Below are positions 55,743 to 64,000 of a DNA stretch of 64,000 nucleotides, one piece after another (the stretch's first letter is position 1; the number at the start of each line of letters is the position of its first letter). The stretch lies in contig NZ_QWGL01000015.1 in the NCBI RefSeq assembly GCF_003435375.1, forward strand, positions 1 through 64,000, given 5' to 3'. The notes beneath the pieces were generated by a model. The model ran no database searches. It was not told the origin of the DNA and saw only the letters and a list, made by a program, of their open reading frames with translations. This DNA is from Clostridium sp. AM34-11AC (lineage in GTDB: Bacteria > Bacillota > Clostridia > Lachnospirales > Lachnospiraceae). The translations under genes and the position numbers were made by a program.

Positions 55743-55886
55743 AGTTACTTTTCATGGGTAGGAATTTTCTGAACTGAAAATTCCGTATGATACTGTTATG
55801 ACCGCGGATTTTGCCGATTCGGAATGCGAAGCATCGGCAAAATCCTGTTACAGTGCGCGGGCATGGAGTGTCCGTGTACTGTAACA
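55743..55886. mobile_element. Palindromic MITE-like element, copy 2
   Basis: The right two thirds matches 20528-20673 almost base for base, including the 13-bp GGATTTTGCCGAT stem, the GGAATTTTC stem and the CGGGCA hairpin. The left end (GTTACTTTTCATGGG) has drifted. There is no coding capacity. Confidence 0.75.
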
Positions 55887-55925
55887 CTGCATATCTCCCA
55901 TATCTAAATGTTATGGTATAGATTC

Positions 55926-55954
55926 TTGCGATTCCTTTTTCGCAGTGATATAAT
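55926..55954 (+). promoter_or_regulatory. Promoter of leuA
   Basis: TTGCGA (55926-55931), a 17-base spacer and TATAAT (55949-55954). A leader of about 250 bases follows, starting with a GCGGCCG/CGGCCGC hairpin near 55972-55992. Confidence 0.65.
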
Positions 55955-56018
55955 GAAGAAACGAAAAGGAAGCGGCCGAAAAACGCGGCCGCCGCCAGAA
56001 TTTCACAAAAAAGGACTG

Positions 56019-56048
56019 ATGAAAATGGGGTTAGACCTAAAAGCGTAA
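56019..56048 (+). CDS. Possible nine-residue leader peptide before leuA
   Basis: ATG 56019 or 56025 opens MKMGLDLKA, with two leucines encoded by TTA and CTA, after an aaaaaagga site. It could be a leucine-responsive leader, but only two Leu codons are present and I cannot prove a terminator/antiterminator pair downstream. Treat it as a weak candidate. Confidence 0.25.
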   Translation: MKMGLDLKA

Positions 56049-56211
56049 CATTGTTTATAATTGAGAAGTACAGCGTGGTTTACCGACTCCGTGGCCTGCG
56101 ACTATGAAGCTGGAGGGAAACTGCAGTGCCTGGAAAGACTGCATGATTACAAAAATTCATGAAATGCAGGAATGAAAATGACTTTTATCAGAAAAGCGGA
56201 GGAAAGAAACT

Positions 56212-57885
56212 ATGATGAATTATAAGAGATATCAGAGAGTACCGGTCATGAATTACCCGGAGAGGGAGTGGCCGAATAAAGAGATCGAGAAAGCACCGAT
56301 CTGGTGCAGTGTGGATCTGCGCGACGGCAATCAGGCACTTGTAGAGCCGATGGTCGTTGAAGAGAAGATCGAAATGTTCAATATGCTGGTGCAGATGGGC
56401 TTCAAGGAGATCGAGATCGGTTTCCCGGCCGCTTCCCAGATCGAATTTGACTTTTTAAGACAGCTCGTTGAACGCAGGCTGATCCCGGACGATGTGACGG
56501 TTCAGGTTCTGACCCAGTGCCGTGATCACCTGTTAAAGAGAACCTTCGAGTCCATTCAGGGAATCCCGAAGGCAGTTGTGCATATTTACAACTCTACATC
56601 CACCTTACAGCGTGATGTTGTATTCCATATGGACCGTGAGGAGATCAAGCAGATCGCAATCGACGGTGTCGATATGGTAAAGAAGTACATGAAAGATTAT
56701 GACGGAAAAGTGATCCTGGAGTATTCCCCGGAGAGCTTTACCGGAACAGAGATGGACTATGCGCTTGATATCTGCAACGCGGTCCAGAGAGCATGGGGAC
56801 CGACACCGGACAATAAGATGATCATCAACCTTCCGTCCACTGTTGAGATGACGACACCGAACGTATTCGCAGATCAGATCGAGTGGATGAGCAAACATCT
56901 GGAGAACCGCGAGAGCATCATTTTAAGCGTTCATCCGCATAATGACCGCGGAACAGGTGTCGCTGCTGCAGAACTTGCAATGCTTGCAGGCGCTGACCGC
57001 GTTGAAGGAACCCTGTTCGGAAATGGTGAGCGTACCGGCAACGTGGATATCCTGACCATCGCCTACAATATGTTCTCTCAGGGAATCGATCCGGAGCTTG
57101 AGATCGGCGACATTAAGAAGATCGCGGAGGTTTACGAGCGCTGCACAAAGATGCATATCGATCCGCGTCATCCGTACGCTGGAAAGTTGGTATTTACTGC
57201 ATTCTCCGGTTCCCATCAGGATGCTATCAACAAGGGAATGCATGCGCTTATGGAAAGAAAGAGCGAGATCTGGCAGGTTCCGTATCTGCCGATCGATCCG
57301 TCCGATATCGGAAGAGAGTACGAGCCGGTGGTCCGTATCAACAGCCAGTCCGGAAAGGGCGGTGTTGCTTTCGTTATGGACAGCTTCTTTGGCTTCAAGC
57401 TTCCGCGCGGCATGCACAAGGAGTTTGCGGATGTGATCCAGAAGATCGCAGAGAAGCAGGGTGAGGTTGCACCGGAGCAGATCATGGAAGAGTTCCGCAA
57501 AGAGTATCTCGACCGCAAGGAACCGTACCACTTCCGCAAGTGCAAGATCACAGATTTCGAGTCCGGAGACCAGTTCACAACCGTTGCTGTTGTTACCTAC
57601 TCTGACCACGGCGAGACAAAACAGTTTGAAGGTGTCGGAAACGGCCCGATCGATGCTGTGAAACGCGGACTGGAGGAGGAGCTTGGTATCTCAATCAAGG
57701 TTCTCGATTACAGCGAGCATGCGCTGACATCCGGTTCCGGGGCGCAGGCGGCTTCCTATATCCACCTGATGGATCAGAAGACCGGCAAGGTGACATACGG
57801 TGTCGGCATCAGCTCCAACATCACGAGAGCATCCTTAAGAGGTATCTTCAGTGCAGTTAACCGTCTGTTTGGAGATGCAGAGTAA
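56212..57885 (+). CDS. leuA: 2-isopropylmalate synthase
   Basis: This 557-residue enzyme condenses acetyl-CoA and 2-oxoisovalerate in leucine synthesis. The N-terminal TIM-barrel has CSVDLRDGNQALVEPM, SVHPHNDRGTGVAAAE and EGTLFGNGERTGNVD, with metal-binding His-x-His. The C-terminal regulatory LeuA dimer domain ends near GIFSAVNRLFG. The length matches the long LeuA class. It stands alone, without leuBCD. Confidence 0.96.
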   Translation: MMNYKRYQRVPVMNYPEREWPNKEIEKAPIWCSVDLRDGNQALVEPMVVEEKIEMFNMLVQMGFKEIEIGFPAASQIEFDFLRQLVERRLIPDDVTVQVLTQCRDHLLKRTFESIQGIPKAVVHIYNSTSTLQRDVVFHMDREEIKQIAIDGVDMVKKYMKDYDGKVILEYSPESFTGTEMDYALDICNAVQRAWGPTPDNKMIINLPSTVEMTTPNVFADQIEWMSKHLENRESIILSVHPHNDRGTGVAAAELAMLAGADRVEGTLFGNGERTGNVDILTIAYNMFSQGIDPELEIGDIKKIAEVYERCTKMHIDPRHPYAGKLVFTAFSGSHQDAINKGMHALMERKSEIWQVPYLPIDPSDIGREYEPVVRINSQSGKGGVAFVMDSFFGFKLPRGMHKEFADVIQKIAEKQGEVAPEQIMEEFRKEYLDRKEPYHFRKCKITDFESGDQFTTVAVVTYSDHGETKQFEGVGNGPIDAVKRGLEEELGISIKVLDYSEHALTSGSGAQAASYIHLMDQKTGKVTYGVGISSNITRASLRGIFSAVNRLFGDAE

Positions 57886-57971
57886 AATAAAAATGTCGGA
57901 TATACGTTCAGTGCTGCGGTAAGACATAGGGAGAAACTGCAGTGTCCGGCGGCAAATCATAAGAAAATTTT

Positions 57972-58015
57972 AAATGCGGCAGAAATGGGAATGCAATCCT
58001 GTTTTTGCCGCATTT
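57972..58015 (+). terminator. Terminator after leuA
   Basis: AAATGCGGCAGAAA pairs with TTTTTGCCGCATTT with one mismatch. The rest of the 337-base gap to the next gene holds only a likely TATAAT at 58076-58081. Confidence 0.75.
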
Positions 58016-58222
58016 TTGCGTCATATTTTTAATGAAATGTAAGAAAAAAGAGAAGAGTTTTTAGGAAGTTTTCTGTATAATACAAGTACAAACAAAAAAC
58101 GAAAGATATCTAGCGGAGATATCGAAAACAAATAGCCACCGTGGGAACGATGAAAAGGAAACCGGTGGGAAAGTGAAAAAGTATATTCCGGAAACGGAAA
58201 TATTTAGAAGAGGAGGGTTTCT

Positions 58223-59467
58223 ATGAAGAAGAGATATTTTGCAGGTGCAGCAGTTGCGGCGATGATTTTAACCGCAGGAATGGCGATGACCTCCTTTGCG
58301 GACTGGTCACAGCAGAATGGAAAATGGTATTACTACAATGACAACAACGGACGCCTCGTTCGGAATGACTGGGTATGCTCCAAAGATGCATGGTATTATA
58401 TGGATTATAATGGAGTGATGCAGACAAACAGCCTGATCGATGATACCTATTATGTAAATGAGAATGGTGTCATGATCACAAACACATGGAAGTACATCAA
58501 CAACAGCCGCTGGAACGAAAGCGGATGGAGATATTTCGGAGCAAACGGAAAGGCGTACACAAACGGCTGGAAACAGATCAATGACGTGTGGTACCACTTT
58601 ACGGATTCCGTTTTGGATATCGGCTGGGTGGAGATCGATGGTAAGATCTATCATTTAGAAGATTCCGGAGCTATGACGACGGGCTGGAGAAAACTGGCGG
58701 ACAGAGAGGATGACTGGGGTGAGTACTGGTACTACTTTAATTCCAGTGGAAAGCTGATCTATGATGGTGAGCTGAAGATCTCCGGTGAGACCTATATCTT
58801 TGACCACAGCGGAAGAATGCTGACTGGCTGGGTAAATGAGTCTGATTACACATCTACAGGACGTGACGACCTCTCCAACAGCGATGTCAATGCCCTTCGC
58901 TACTTCCGCAGCGGCGGACAGCAGATGAACGGCTGGAGATATATGGCATCCCCGGATGACGCTGAGGAAAACTGGTACTACTTTAAAGATGGCCGCGCAT
59001 ACTCCACATCCTATAAAACAACGGAGGCCTGCGGATACGGAATAGCAAAGATCAAGGGCGAGACCTACTGCTTTGATAAAAAGGGCCGCATGAAGACAGG
59101 TCTTGTGGAGCTGAGCGACGGCAGAAAGTTCTACTTTGACAGTGACGGAAAGATGAAGACCGGGCGGATCGTGGTCAACGACGATAACCATGACAACGAA
59201 GTATTCTACTTCACAACTTCCGGCAGTATCGGAACGAGAGGCGACGGATTCACGGGTGTGAAGGACGGAAGTCTCTACGAGAACGGACGCCTTGTGAGTG
59301 CGGAAGAAGGAATGAAGTACGAGAAAGTCACCGTTGACGGAAAGACATATGTGGTCAACGAATCCGGTAAGGTAAAGACCAGCGGAACCGTGACAGATGC
59401 AGACGGCGTGAAATATAAGATCACGAAGGATCAGAACGGCGGATATAAAGTGGAAGTTTCCTGGTAG
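58223..59467 (+). CDS. Secreted cell-wall-binding repeat protein
   Basis: This 414-residue protein has a Sec signal peptide of about 26 residues ending TSFA before DWSQ. The rest is made of aromatic- and glycine-rich repeats of about 20 residues (for example NGKWYYYNDNNGRLVRNDW and GWRYFGANGKAYTNGWK), typical of CW_binding_1 choline-binding or glucan-binding modules. No catalytic domain is evident. It probably coats the cell surface by binding choline-substituted or other wall polymers. Confidence 0.88.
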   Translation: MKKRYFAGAAVAAMILTAGMAMTSFADWSQQNGKWYYYNDNNGRLVRNDWVCSKDAWYYMDYNGVMQTNSLIDDTYYVNENGVMITNTWKYINNSRWNESGWRYFGANGKAYTNGWKQINDVWYHFTDSVLDIGWVEIDGKIYHLEDSGAMTTGWRKLADREDDWGEYWYYFNSSGKLIYDGELKISGETYIFDHSGRMLTGWVNESDYTSTGRDDLSNSDVNALRYFRSGGQQMNGWRYMASPDDAEENWYYFKDGRAYSTSYKTTEACGYGIAKIKGETYCFDKKGRMKTGLVELSDGRKFYFDSDGKMKTGRIVVNDDNHDNEVFYFTTSGSIGTRGDGFTGVKDGSLYENGRLVSAEEGMKYEKVTVDGKTYVVNESGKVKTSGTVTDADGVKYKITKDQNGGYKVEVSW

Positions 59468-59524
59468 GAATGGATACAGAAAGCTTGAGGAGCTTATGAT
59501 GTAAAATTTCATAGAATCCCATAA

Positions 59525-59560
59525 AAGAGAGATCCCGGCAGTTTGCTGTCGGGGTCTCTT
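59525..59560 (+). terminator. Terminator after the wall-binding protein
   Basis: AAGAGAGATCCCGGCAG pairs with CTGTCGGGGTCTCTT with small mismatches around a four-base loop. Confidence 0.75.
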
Positions 59561-59625
59561 GCACGTGGGTGCGCATTTTGTGAAAGGTAAATGATTTTAC
59601 CTTTATATAAAAAGGCATACAAAAA

Positions 59626-59639
59626 CGAACAAATGTTTG
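59626..59639 (+). promoter_or_regulatory. LexA/DinR (SOS) box overlapping the uvrA promoter
   Basis: CGAACAAATGTTTG fits the Bacillota SOS consensus CGAACRNRYGTTYC at all but the last base. It overlaps the -35 TTGCAT (59637-59642), which has a 17-base spacer to TATACT (59660-59665). UvrA is a classic LexA target. Confidence 0.75.
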
Positions 59640-59788
59640 CATACAAAAACGAAATGTGATATACTGGGCGTAACCGGAAACAAGTCCGTAGCATGCGAGC
59701 ATATCCGGCTTTCTTGACGAAGCGTATACTCAGAAAATTCTGTGAGAATGATAAAGCAAAAGCAGACATGGCAAAGAGGAGAGACACA

Positions 59789-62638
59789 ATGCCGAAGCAA
59801 TATATAAAAATACGAGGTGCCAACGAGCACAACTTAAAAAATATTTCCCTGGATATCCCGAGAAATGAGCTGGTGGTCCTGACCGGACTTTCCGGATCGG
59901 GAAAATCCTCCCTGGCATTTGATACGATCTACGCGGAGGGACAGAGACGCTATATGGAGTCTCTGTCCTCCTATGCGCGTCAGTTCTTAGGCCAGATGGA
60001 AAAACCGGATGTTGATAGCATCGAGGGACTTTCCCCGGCGATCTCCATCGACCAGAAATCCACGAACCGCAACCCGCGTTCCACCGTAGGAACTGTGACG
60101 GAGATATACGACTATATGCGTCTTCTGTACGCGAGGATCGGTATCCCCCACTGCCCGAAGTGCGGCAGGGAGATCCGGAAACAGACCGTGGACCAGATGG
60201 TGGACCAGATCATGACACTGCCGGAGCGGACGAAAATCCAGCTTTTAGCGCCAATGGTCCGTGGAAGAAAAGGACGTCATGAGAAGGTTCTGGAACAGGC
60301 GAAACGCAGCGGTTATGTCCGCGTGATGATCGACGGAAATCTCCACGAGCTGTCTGAGGAGATCACGCTGGAGAAGAATATCAAGCACAATATCGAGATC
60401 GTTGTGGACCGTCTTGTTGTGAAGCCGGGGATCGAGAAACGTCTGACGGACTCCATCGAGACTGTGATGAAGCTGTCCGATGGTCTGATGATCGTGGATG
60501 TAGCTGGCGGTGAGCCGATCAACTTCAGCCAGAGCTTTTCCTGCCCGGACTGCGGGATCAGTATCGAGGAGGTGGAGCCGCGAAGCTTCTCCTTTAATAA
60601 CCCGTTCGGCGCCTGCCCGGACTGTTTCGGTCTGGGATATAAGATGGAATTTGATGAGGATCTGATGATCCCTGATAAGTCCCTGAGTATTAACGAGGGA
60701 GCGATCGTCGTCCTTGGCTGGCAGTCCTGCGCGAAGCCGGGAAGCTTTTCGAGGGCGATTCTGGATGCCCTGGCGGCAGAGTATCACTTTGATCTTGATA
60801 CTCCGTTTAAAGATTATCCGAAGGAGATCCATGATATCCTGATCTACGGAACCGGTGGAAAGGAAGTAAAGGTCCACTATACAGGACAGCGCGGAACCGG
60901 CGTTTACGACGTGGCCTTTGAGGGCCTGATCGAGAACGTAAACCGCCGTTACCGGGAGACGTTTTCCCAGGCCAGCAAGGCAGAGTACGAGAGTTTTATG
61001 CGGATCACACCGTGTACCACCTGTCATGGACAGCGCTTAAAGCAGTCTTCTCTGGCAGTGACGGTAGGTGGGCTGAATATTTACGAGGCTACGAATATGT
61101 CCATCGTAAAATTCAGGGAGTTTATCGATGATCTGAAGCTATCTGAGATGCAGAAGATGATCGGTGAACAGATTTTAAAGGAAATCCGGGCGAGGATCAG
61201 CTTCCTGATCGACGTGGGACTGGATTATCTGTCCTTATCCCGGGCGACGGGTACCCTTTCCGGCGGCGAGGCACAGCGGATCCGTCTGGCGACCCAGATC
61301 GGCTCCGGACTTGTGGGGGTTGCCTATATCCTTGATGAGCCGAGTATCGGACTGCACCAGAGAGATAACGATAAGCTGTTGAAAACGCTGGAACATCTTC
61401 GGGATCTCGGAAACAGTGTGATCGTCGTGGAACACGATGAGGATACGATGCGGGCGGCGGACTGTATCGTGGATATTGGTCCGGGAGCTGGGGAACACGG
61501 CGGAAATGTGGTCGCTGTGGGAACGGCAGCCCAGATTATGAAGTGTAAGGAATCGATCACCGGTGCGTATTTAAGCGGCCGGATCAAAATTCCGGTGCCG
61601 AAGGAGAGAAGAAGCCCCACAGGCTGGATCAAAATCCGCGGCGCGAGGGAGAATAACCTGAAAAACGTTGATGTGGATGTGCCGCTTGGAATTATGACCT
61701 GCGTGACCGGTGTGTCAGGATCGGGAAAGAGCTCCCTGATCAACGAGATCCTCTATAAGGCGCTGGCGAAAAAACTGAACCGCGCCCGGACGATCCCGGG
61801 AGACCACGACGGAATCGACGGCGTGGAACAGCTGGACAAGATCATCGCTATCGACCAGTCTCCGATCGGAAGAACTCCGCGATCGAATCCGGCGACCTAC
61901 ACCGGTGTGTTTGACCTGATCCGTGATCTATTCGCAGCGACCACCGACGCGAAGGCGAAGGGATACTCAAAGGGACGGTTCAGCTTCAATGTAAAGGGCG
62001 GCCGATGCGAGGCCTGCAGCGGTGACGGAATCATCAAGATCGAAATGCATTTCCTGCCGGACGTCTATGTGCCCTGTGAGGTCTGTGGCGGAAAGCGGTA
62101 CAACCGTGAGACTTTGGAAGTGAAGTATAAGGGAAAGAGCATTTACGATGTGCTGAATATGACTGTGGAGGAGGCGTTAAAGTTCTTTGAGAATGTGCCG
62201 TCTATCGCGAGAAAGATCGCGACATTGAACGATGTGGGACTTTCTTATATCCGGCTCGGACAGCCCTCGACGGAGCTTTCCGGCGGAGAGGCGCAGCGGA
62301 TCAAACTCGCCACAGAGCTTTCCAGACGCGGAACCGGAAAAACAATCTATATCCTCGATGAGCCGACGACAGGACTCCACTTCGCGGATGTCCATAAGCT
62401 GGTGGAGATCTTAAGAAAGCTTTCCGAAGGTGGAAATACGGTGGTTGTGATCGAGCACAATCTGGATGTGATCAAGACCGCGGATTATATTATCGATATG
62501 GGACCGGAAGGCGGAGACCGCGGCGGTACCGTGATCGCGAAGGGAACGCCGGAGGAGATCGTGAAGGTTCCGGAGTCCTATACGGGGCAGTATGTCAAGA
62601 GGTATCTTGAGAACGGAGATACCGATTTAGACGAGTAA
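59789..62638 (+). CDS. uvrA: Excinuclease ABC subunit A
   Basis: This 949-residue damage-recognition ATPase of nucleotide excision repair has two ABC modules with Walker [16 protein letters not shown] and [15 protein letters not shown], and signatures [14 protein letters not shown] and [14 protein letters not shown]. Zinc cysteines are visible in [16 protein letters not shown] and CEACSGDG...CEVCGG. I start at ATG 59789 ([18 protein letters not shown]) after agaggagagacaca; the open frame upstream covers the promoter. Confidence 0.97.
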   Translation: MPKQYIKIRGANEHNLKNISLDIPRNELVVLTGLSGSGKSSLAFDTIYAEGQRRYMESLSSYARQFLGQMEKPDVDSIEGLSPAISIDQKSTNRNPRSTVGTVTEIYDYMRLLYARIGIPHCPKCGREIRKQTVDQMVDQIMTLPERTKIQLLAPMVRGRKGRHEKVLEQAKRSGYVRVMIDGNLHELSEEITLEKNIKHNIEIVVDRLVVKPGIEKRLTDSIETVMKLSDGLMIVDVAGGEPINFSQSFSCPDCGISIEEVEPRSFSFNNPFGACPDCFGLGYKMEFDEDLMIPDKSLSINEGAIVVLGWQSCAKPGSFSRAILDALAAEYHFDLDTPFKDYPKEIHDILIYGTGGKEVKVHYTGQRGTGVYDVAFEGLIENVNRRYRETFSQASKAEYESFMRITPCTTCHGQRLKQSSLAVTVGGLNIYEATNMSIVKFREFIDDLKLSEMQKMIGEQILKEIRARISFLIDVGLDYLSLSRATGTLSGGEAQRIRLATQIGSGLVGVAYILDEPSIGLHQRDNDKLLKTLEHLRDLGNSVIVVEHDEDTMRAADCIVDIGPGAGEHGGNVVAVGTAAQIMKCKESITGAYLSGRIKIPVPKERRSPTGWIKIRGARENNLKNVDVDVPLGIMTCVTGVSGSGKSSLINEILYKALAKKLNRARTIPGDHDGIDGVEQLDKIIAIDQSPIGRTPRSNPATYTGVFDLIRDLFAATTDAKAKGYSKGRFSFNVKGGRCEACSGDGIIKIEMHFLPDVYVPCEVCGGKRYNRETLEVKYKGKSIYDVLNMTVEEALKFFENVPSIARKIATLNDVGLSYIRLGQPSTELSGGEAQRIKLATELSRRGTGKTIYILDEPTTGLHFADVHKLVEILRKLSEGGNTVVVIEHNLDVIKTADYIIDMGPEGGDRGGTVIAKGTPEEIVKVPESYTGQYVKRYLENGDTDLDE

Positions 62639-62663
62639 AAAAATGAAAGTTTCGAATCATCAC

Positions 62664-62692
62664 TTGGAATACTTCCGGCGGTATGCTATACT
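62664..62692 (+). promoter_or_regulatory. Promoter of iadA
   Basis: TTGGAA (62664-62669), a 17-base spacer and TATACT (62687-62692), about 140 bases before the iadA start. Confidence 0.6.
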
Positions 62693-62714
62693 GAAGTAAT
62701 AAGAAAAACATAAA

Positions 62715-62792
62715 TGCCCGACAGTAATTTCCATTACAGTTCATCCATGCTCTGGTTTGGCTGACCTGTAACTAATTTCCAGCTGTCGGGCA
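62715..62792 (+). promoter_or_regulatory. Compact structured leader of iadA
   Basis: TGCCCGACAG (62715-62724) pairs perfectly with CTGTCGGGCA (62783-62792). Inside, TTACAG (62734-62739) pairs with CTGTAA (62766-62771). The internal loop carries the same 9-mer TAATTTCCA on both sides (62725-62733 and 62773-62781). There is no T tract. Possibly an unrecognised regulatory RNA or a protein-binding site. Confidence 0.5.
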
Positions 62793-62830
62793 GTTATGTA
62801 AAACAGGGATCACACAGGAGGAATAAGCCC

Positions 62831-63979
62831 ATGCTGTTAGTAAAAAACGCAAAAGTTTACGCACCGGAATATCTCGGAGTGAAGGATATCCTGATCGCCG
62901 GAGGAAGGATCGAAAGAATTGCGGATCATCTGCCGGAGTATGAGGGATGTGAAGTAATCGACGGAACCGGAAAGATCGTGACTCCGGGTATTATCGACCG
63001 CCACGTCCATGTGACCGGAGGCGGTGGAGAGGGAAGCTTCCACACTCAGGCACCGCAGGTCCAGCTATCCAGCCTGATCAAGGGTGGTGTGACAACTGTA
63101 CTTGGACTTTTGGGAACTGACGGAATCAGCAGAAGTGTGGAGAATCTTTTAGCAAAGGTAAAAGCGTTAAAAGAAGAGGGAATTTCCGCCTATGCGATCT
63201 GCGGAGCCTATGGTTATCCGAGTACGACCGTGACCGGAAGTGTCAGCAAGGACATCATGTTTATCGATGAGATCCTTGGAGTGAAGCTTGCAATCTCCGA
63301 TCACCGTGCGCCGAATATCACGACAGAGGAACTGATCCGTCTGGCCAGTGATGTCCGCACCGCAGGAATGCTGAGTGGAAAACCTGGATTTATCTGCCTT
63401 CATATGGGCGGAGACAAGAGAGCATTGAAACCGGTATTTGAGGCATTAGAGCGCACCTCGATCCCGCCGAAAACATTTCAGCCGACTCACGTGGGACGCA
63501 ACGCGAACCTCTTAGAGGATGCGTTTAAGTTCGCGAAGATGGGCGGAACGATCGACCTCACCTGTGGGGAATCTGAAAGCAAGTTCCACTCTGTTGCAGA
63601 TGCTGTCAAGAAAGCGAAAAAAGAAGGAGTTCCAATGGAGAAGGTGACCATGAGCTCCGATGGACAGGGAAGCTGGTCTAACTATGATACAGAAGGAAAA
63701 CTTGTGGAGATAGGCGTTTCCGATGTGGATACGATCTACCGTCAGATCGTCTACATGGTAAAAGAAGAAAATATGGATTTGGAGGAACTTCTGGCTCTCG
63801 GAACCAAGAATCCGGCGATGGCTCTGGAATTATATCCGAAAAAGGGTGCTGTGAAGGAAGAAAGTGATGCGGATATCCTGATCATGAATGAAGATCTCTC
63901 TCTTGATACGGTGATTGCTATGGGCGTGCCTATGATGAGAGACGGGAAAATCCTTAAAAAGGGAACGTATGAGAAATAA
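62831..63979 (+). CDS. iadA: Isoaspartyl dipeptidase (beta-aspartyl peptidase)
   Basis: This 382-residue amidohydrolase-fold zinc enzyme matches IadA, which cleaves isoaspartyl (beta-linked) dipeptides from damaged proteins. The metal site DRHVHVTGGGGEGSF, the later CLHMGGDKR and PTHVGRN, and the catalytic SSDGQGSW Asp are all present. It follows a structured leader and starts after cacaggaggaataagccc. No partner gene follows before the window ends. Confidence 0.93.
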   Translation: MLLVKNAKVYAPEYLGVKDILIAGGRIERIADHLPEYEGCEVIDGTGKIVTPGIIDRHVHVTGGGGEGSFHTQAPQVQLSSLIKGGVTTVLGLLGTDGISRSVENLLAKVKALKEEGISAYAICGAYGYPSTTVTGSVSKDIMFIDEILGVKLAISDHRAPNITTEELIRLASDVRTAGMLSGKPGFICLHMGGDKRALKPVFEALERTSIPPKTFQPTHVGRNANLLEDAFKFAKMGGTIDLTCGESESKFHSVADAVKKAKKEGVPMEKVTMSSDGQGSWSNYDTEGKLVEIGVSDVDTIYRQIVYMVKEENMDLEELLALGTKNPAMALELYPKKGAVKEESDADILIMNEDLSLDTVIAMGVPMMRDGKILKKGTYEK

Positions 63980-64000
63980 TGTTGCTGCCTGCACGAGGTG

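Noticed and set aside
55955..56211. T-box leader before leuA
   Set aside because: No AGGGTGGNACCGCG-type T-box sequence or specifier-loop layout could be seen.
58655..59512. 285-codon minus-strand open frame across the wall-binding gene
   Set aside because: Shadow of the plus-strand repeat protein; no recognisable domain.
59693..59788. Longer start for UvrA
   Set aside because: The extension begins about 28 bases after the -10 and lacks UvrA sequence; ATG 59789 starts the conserved N terminus.
60245..61027. 260-codon minus-strand open frame inside uvrA
   Set aside because: Shadow of uvrA with no family features.

Overview
The window most likely comes from a gut-type Lachnospiraceae (Clostridia, Bacillota) chromosome. 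Supporting signs are strong GGAGG ribosome sites, -35/-10 promoters with 17-base spacers, YesM/YesN-type regulation, a clostridial pyruvate formate-lyase, L31-DUF1385-prmC-prfA order and a choline-binding-type wall protein. No rRNA, tRNA, CRISPR array or intact transposase was seen. Species cannot be named from the sequence alone.

Layout. (1) 1-2418: pflB on the minus strand. (2) 2913-15676: a carbohydrate locus. A YesN-type response regulator, a YesM-type kinase with almost no extracytoplasmic domain and a doubly degenerate ABC ATPase form one overlapping operon closed by a terminator. A ROK protein, an RbsA/RbsC/RbsB-type importer whose binding protein is an internal tandem duplication, D-lyxose isomerase, a DUF4432 epimerase-like protein and a PfkB kinase follow. 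(3) 15822-20378: DMT transporter, a structured leader before mgtE, mgtE and enolase. (4) 20400-25600: accessory patch with a palindromic MITE-like element, an Rpn-family nuclease gene broken by an in-frame TAA, a YwaF-like membrane protein, an acyltransferase, and a type III toxin-antitoxin locus whose toxin frame runs without a stop into a C_GCAxxG_C_C protein. (5) 25796-44993: a large regulon. It holds an RbsD/FucU-sialidase-MFS operon, an oligopeptide ABC importer with two M20-type hydrolases and a FrlD-like kinase, a HyuA-HyuB-FrlB-like operon, and a GntR/UTRA regulator. (6) 45215-48933: rpmE, DUF1385, prmC, prfA. (7) 49211-63979: MATE pump, rmlA/rmlB/rmlD (no rmlC), glmM, leuA, a wall-binding protein, uvrA with an SOS-like box, and iadA.

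The most interesting system is in region 5. A kinase and a SIS deglycase resembling FrlD and FrlB (Amadori-product catabolism) sit with a peptide importer, M20 hydrolases and ATP-dependent hydantoinase/oxoprolinase subunits. A 16-base dyad beside the GntR gene promoter recurs as its exact reverse complement beside the importer promoter, and related versions lie at the promoters of the Hyu operon, the RbsD-sialidase-MFS operon and an rbsD relic. I infer one GntR-controlled regulon for glycated peptides or related conjugates.

The second is the CptIN-like type III toxin-antitoxin locus: two 52-nt antitoxin RNA repeats, a terminator, and a toxin fused in frame to an unrelated redox-type protein. 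Several dispersed structured repeats are also present, including a ~185-nt RNA-like element with compensatory base changes between copies.
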